From an uncultured Victivallaceae bacterium (GTDB taxonomy: Bacteria; Verrucomicrobiota; Lentisphaeria; Victivallales; Victivallaceae): a stretch of 7,253 nt of DNA. How positions within the stretch are numbered: position 1 is the first letter of the stretch; the number at the start of each line of letters is the position of its first letter. The notes below the pieces were generated by a model that did not search any database, was not told the DNA's origin, and was given only the letters and a program-made list of their open reading frames with translations. Of the stretch, positions 6,501 through 7,253 are shown piece by piece. A program made the position numbers and the translations under genes. Location of the stretch: assembly GCA_934663655.1 (NCBI GenBank), contig CAKUKT010000124.1, positions 1 through 7,253 on the forward strand, in the 5' to 3' direction.

Positions 6501-7253
6501 TACCCCTCGGACTTGAGCCGCCTGAGAATATTTAAAATTGACTGACTGGTTCCCAGCCCGGCGGTGGCGGCTTCCTGAGAGATTGAACCATAATAGATCA
6601 TGGCGATCTTCTTTTCGGCATTGGGCTTGCGTTTCAGAGCGGTGATTTTCTCGACCAGCCGGGCGAAACGTTCCAACCGGTCCGGAATCGCGCGGAACTC
6701 CAGCAATCCGCGTTCATTGCGGTAGAGCGCCGAAAGCACAAACGGAACCGTCCCGCCGTCAAGTTCCGGCATGGTGATGCTCTGGCTGAGCATTCCGCCG
6801 GTCATCCCCTGCTGATCCCGAAGGTACTCCTCATAAGGCTGGTTCACTTTGATCGGACAGAGCAGCGGCACATTGTGCTGTTTCAGATATTCAGTTGCCC
6901 GTTCGCCGAGCCGCCCGTGCGGCTGGTAGATGACCACATCGGGATCTATTTTATCCATTTCATCGCCATCCGGCCACATCCCCCGGACCGGAATCACATC
7001 AAGTCCCTTCCCTTCCAGCGCCCGGATCAACGCCGCAAAATCCCCACCGCCGTTGCCGGAGAGCAGAACCACTTTCGCAGCACCGTTTTTAAGATGACCA
7101 GCAGCGCGGTACCATTCACTGTATTCATCAAAGGTCTTGAATCCGGATTCACTGTCGGTGTGGAAGTAGCTATAGTGCTCCATCTTTTGCGGCGGTTCCG
7201 GTCGCGGCGCCCGAATCCGTTTGCCGTCGAGTTCGTAGCGCACGAAATCAAGC
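3584..7253 (-). CDS. cobN-like: CobN/BchH/HmuS-family metal chelatase large subunit with C-terminal membrane anchor (5' end beyond the right edge)
   Basis: About 1,222 codons are visible, and residues here are numbered from the GTG at 7243. The frame stays open upstream of it (LDF before VRYELDG), so that GTG is unlikely to be the true start, and the N-terminal part is probably missing. Family motifs run in order: VVLLSGNGGGD (58-68); HIGTHGSLEF (389-398) with P400-W-K where many CobN proteins have PGK; AKRRS (436-440); WGGEFIRTQG from 766; RPRIDV and SGQFRG (820-825), where SG-x-FRD is usual; RIFGGNNGSFG (882-892); SRSSN (949-953) and GGL (968-970); NPKFI from 1014. An Ala/Pro/Gly-rich insert occupies about 610-672. 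The end is a hydrophobic helix (1196-1211) and RHRRRA. Classical CobN inserts cobalt into hydrogenobyrinate a,c-diamide with CobS/CobT. The anchored form instead resembles HmuS-type proteins of anaerobic heme uptake, proposed to remove iron from heme. The family is certain; metal, substrate and direction of reaction are inference. Confidence 0.93.
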   Translation of the reverse strand, partial: LDFVRYELDGKRIRAPRPEPPQKMEHYSYFHTDSESGFKTFDEYSEWYRAAGHLKNGAAKVVLLSGNGGGDFAALIRALEGKGLDVIPVRGMWPDGDEMDKIDPDVVIYQPHGRLGERATEYLKQHNVPLLCPIKVNQPYEEYLRDQQGMTGGMLSQSITMPELDGGTVPFVLSALYRNERGLLEFRAIPDRLERFARLVEKITALKRKPNAEKKIAMIYYGSISQEAATAGLGTSQSILNILRRLKSEGYNVGELPENLEEFDRELKENNAIFGNHFNGKSSDEVTSIVKTVTITPQEYAQWVKKSMPDDLYADVVERYGEFPGRSFRNENGEMAIGCIRFGNVILMPQSLPGEGEDQNKLVHGVKMSPPHTYIATYLYLRHGFEADALIHIGTHGSLEFTPWKQVALSSYDWPDVLIGEIPHYYLYIINNIGEAQIAKRRSYATMVSHLTPPFMNSEAYGPIADILEKLHYFETADNPLLKAEYGKAIIEAVKAEKIDRDLKLTDRLEKGELVHEDMVKIQEYLHEISDARVARGIYIIGRNYTPEEAAETARLMSVDAIANAQFERDLEANKVTSAQRDDRSFFRREYLLPAHELARAILANPEKWREKSAAGAAHPSMAEPGADSEELRQIIESGRLPDGRAVPPAMAAALNSRRAGGATGPAVPEPTPEEMVLRSYDNLLESTGAELDALVDAFNGGYLSATSGGDPVLNPAVVPTGKNLYGIDPERTPTRESFAVGKKLAGELIKAQLEATGRYPRKVGFSLWGGEFIRTQGVNIAQIFYLLGVEPIWDSRNRVQDVRLIPMSELKRPRIDVVIQTSGQFRGAATSRMRLIDKAVRLAAMDEAEGEFENFVRLGSLEITRALIASGMMPQEAKALSDSRIFGGNNGSFGTGITGMAQRSGQWDEPAAVAETYLYNMSTIYTEGNWGRHIPGMFSAAVKNTDAVIQSRSSNSWGPLSLDHVYEFTGGLSLAARHINGTDPQAYFNDLRTPGRAVVQEAGEAAMSEARSTVLNPKFIREMMKEGAATTGSFAEVFRNTFGWEVMKPDLLEDYLWEEYKEVYIDDKLDLGIQGYFEKFNPTALQEMTGVMLEAVRKNYWKADPATVRQIAATHAELMKKFDLPPLPNEKLQEMIGENLTDPELKQAFMRQIEKALNVRREQAEKQQKIDEMLSGQKLREQVDDSTSAGDSRMAMKIIVVIILIGLGAVIAGNFRHRRRA

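Overview
The window holds four protein genes, two of them cut by the window edges, plus a long intergenic control region. Layout: a minus-strand gene (1-822) running off the left edge; a 644-base divergent intergenic region with a promoter in each direction; two plus-strand genes in tandem (1467-2159 and 2377-3321), both encoding zinc-ribbon membrane proteins and closed by a clear intrinsic terminator; a 262-base convergent gap; and one very large minus-strand gene (3584 to the right edge) for a CobN/BchH/HmuS-family tetrapyrrole chelatase large subunit.

Organism: probably a Gram-negative, mostly anaerobic bacterium of the PVC group, with Lentisphaerota (Victivallis-like) the best guess. The main reason is the protein at 1467-2159. 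It carries a C-x-x-NLKQIG stretch followed by a CP..., DRPG and H-x9-NG series, which resembles the C-terminal region of the prepilin-like proteins (H-X9-DG type) that are greatly expanded in Lentisphaerae and Planctomycetes. This is inference from motif memory, not a search.

Chelatase: the family assignment is secure (HIGTHGSLEF, AKRRS, RPRIDV, SGQFR, SRSSN, and NPKFI followed by EGA motifs in the right order). The protein also ends in one hydrophobic helix and an RHRRR tail. By the positive-inside rule this puts the tail in the cytoplasm and the large catalytic part outside the inner membrane. Classical CobN works in the cytosol on hydrogenobyrinate a,c-diamide, so this architecture fits better with the membrane-anchored CobN-like proteins of heme-uptake loci (HmuS type, proposed anaerobic heme dechelatases). 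No CobS/CobT, ChlI/ChlD, heme transporter or TonB receptor gene is visible here, so the substrate is open.

The zinc-ribbon pair shares a nearly identical CP-x-CGK-D/E-x-S-x-x-AT-S/T-CP-x-C module (one copy in the first protein, two in the second), joined to unrelated membrane and C-terminal parts. The first gene lies behind a textbook sigma-70 promoter and a leader of about 170 nt containing a terminator-like hairpin with a T8 tract and a competing upstream hairpin, so attenuation or a separate short RNA is possible. No transposase, tRNA, rRNA, CRISPR array or phage gene is visible.
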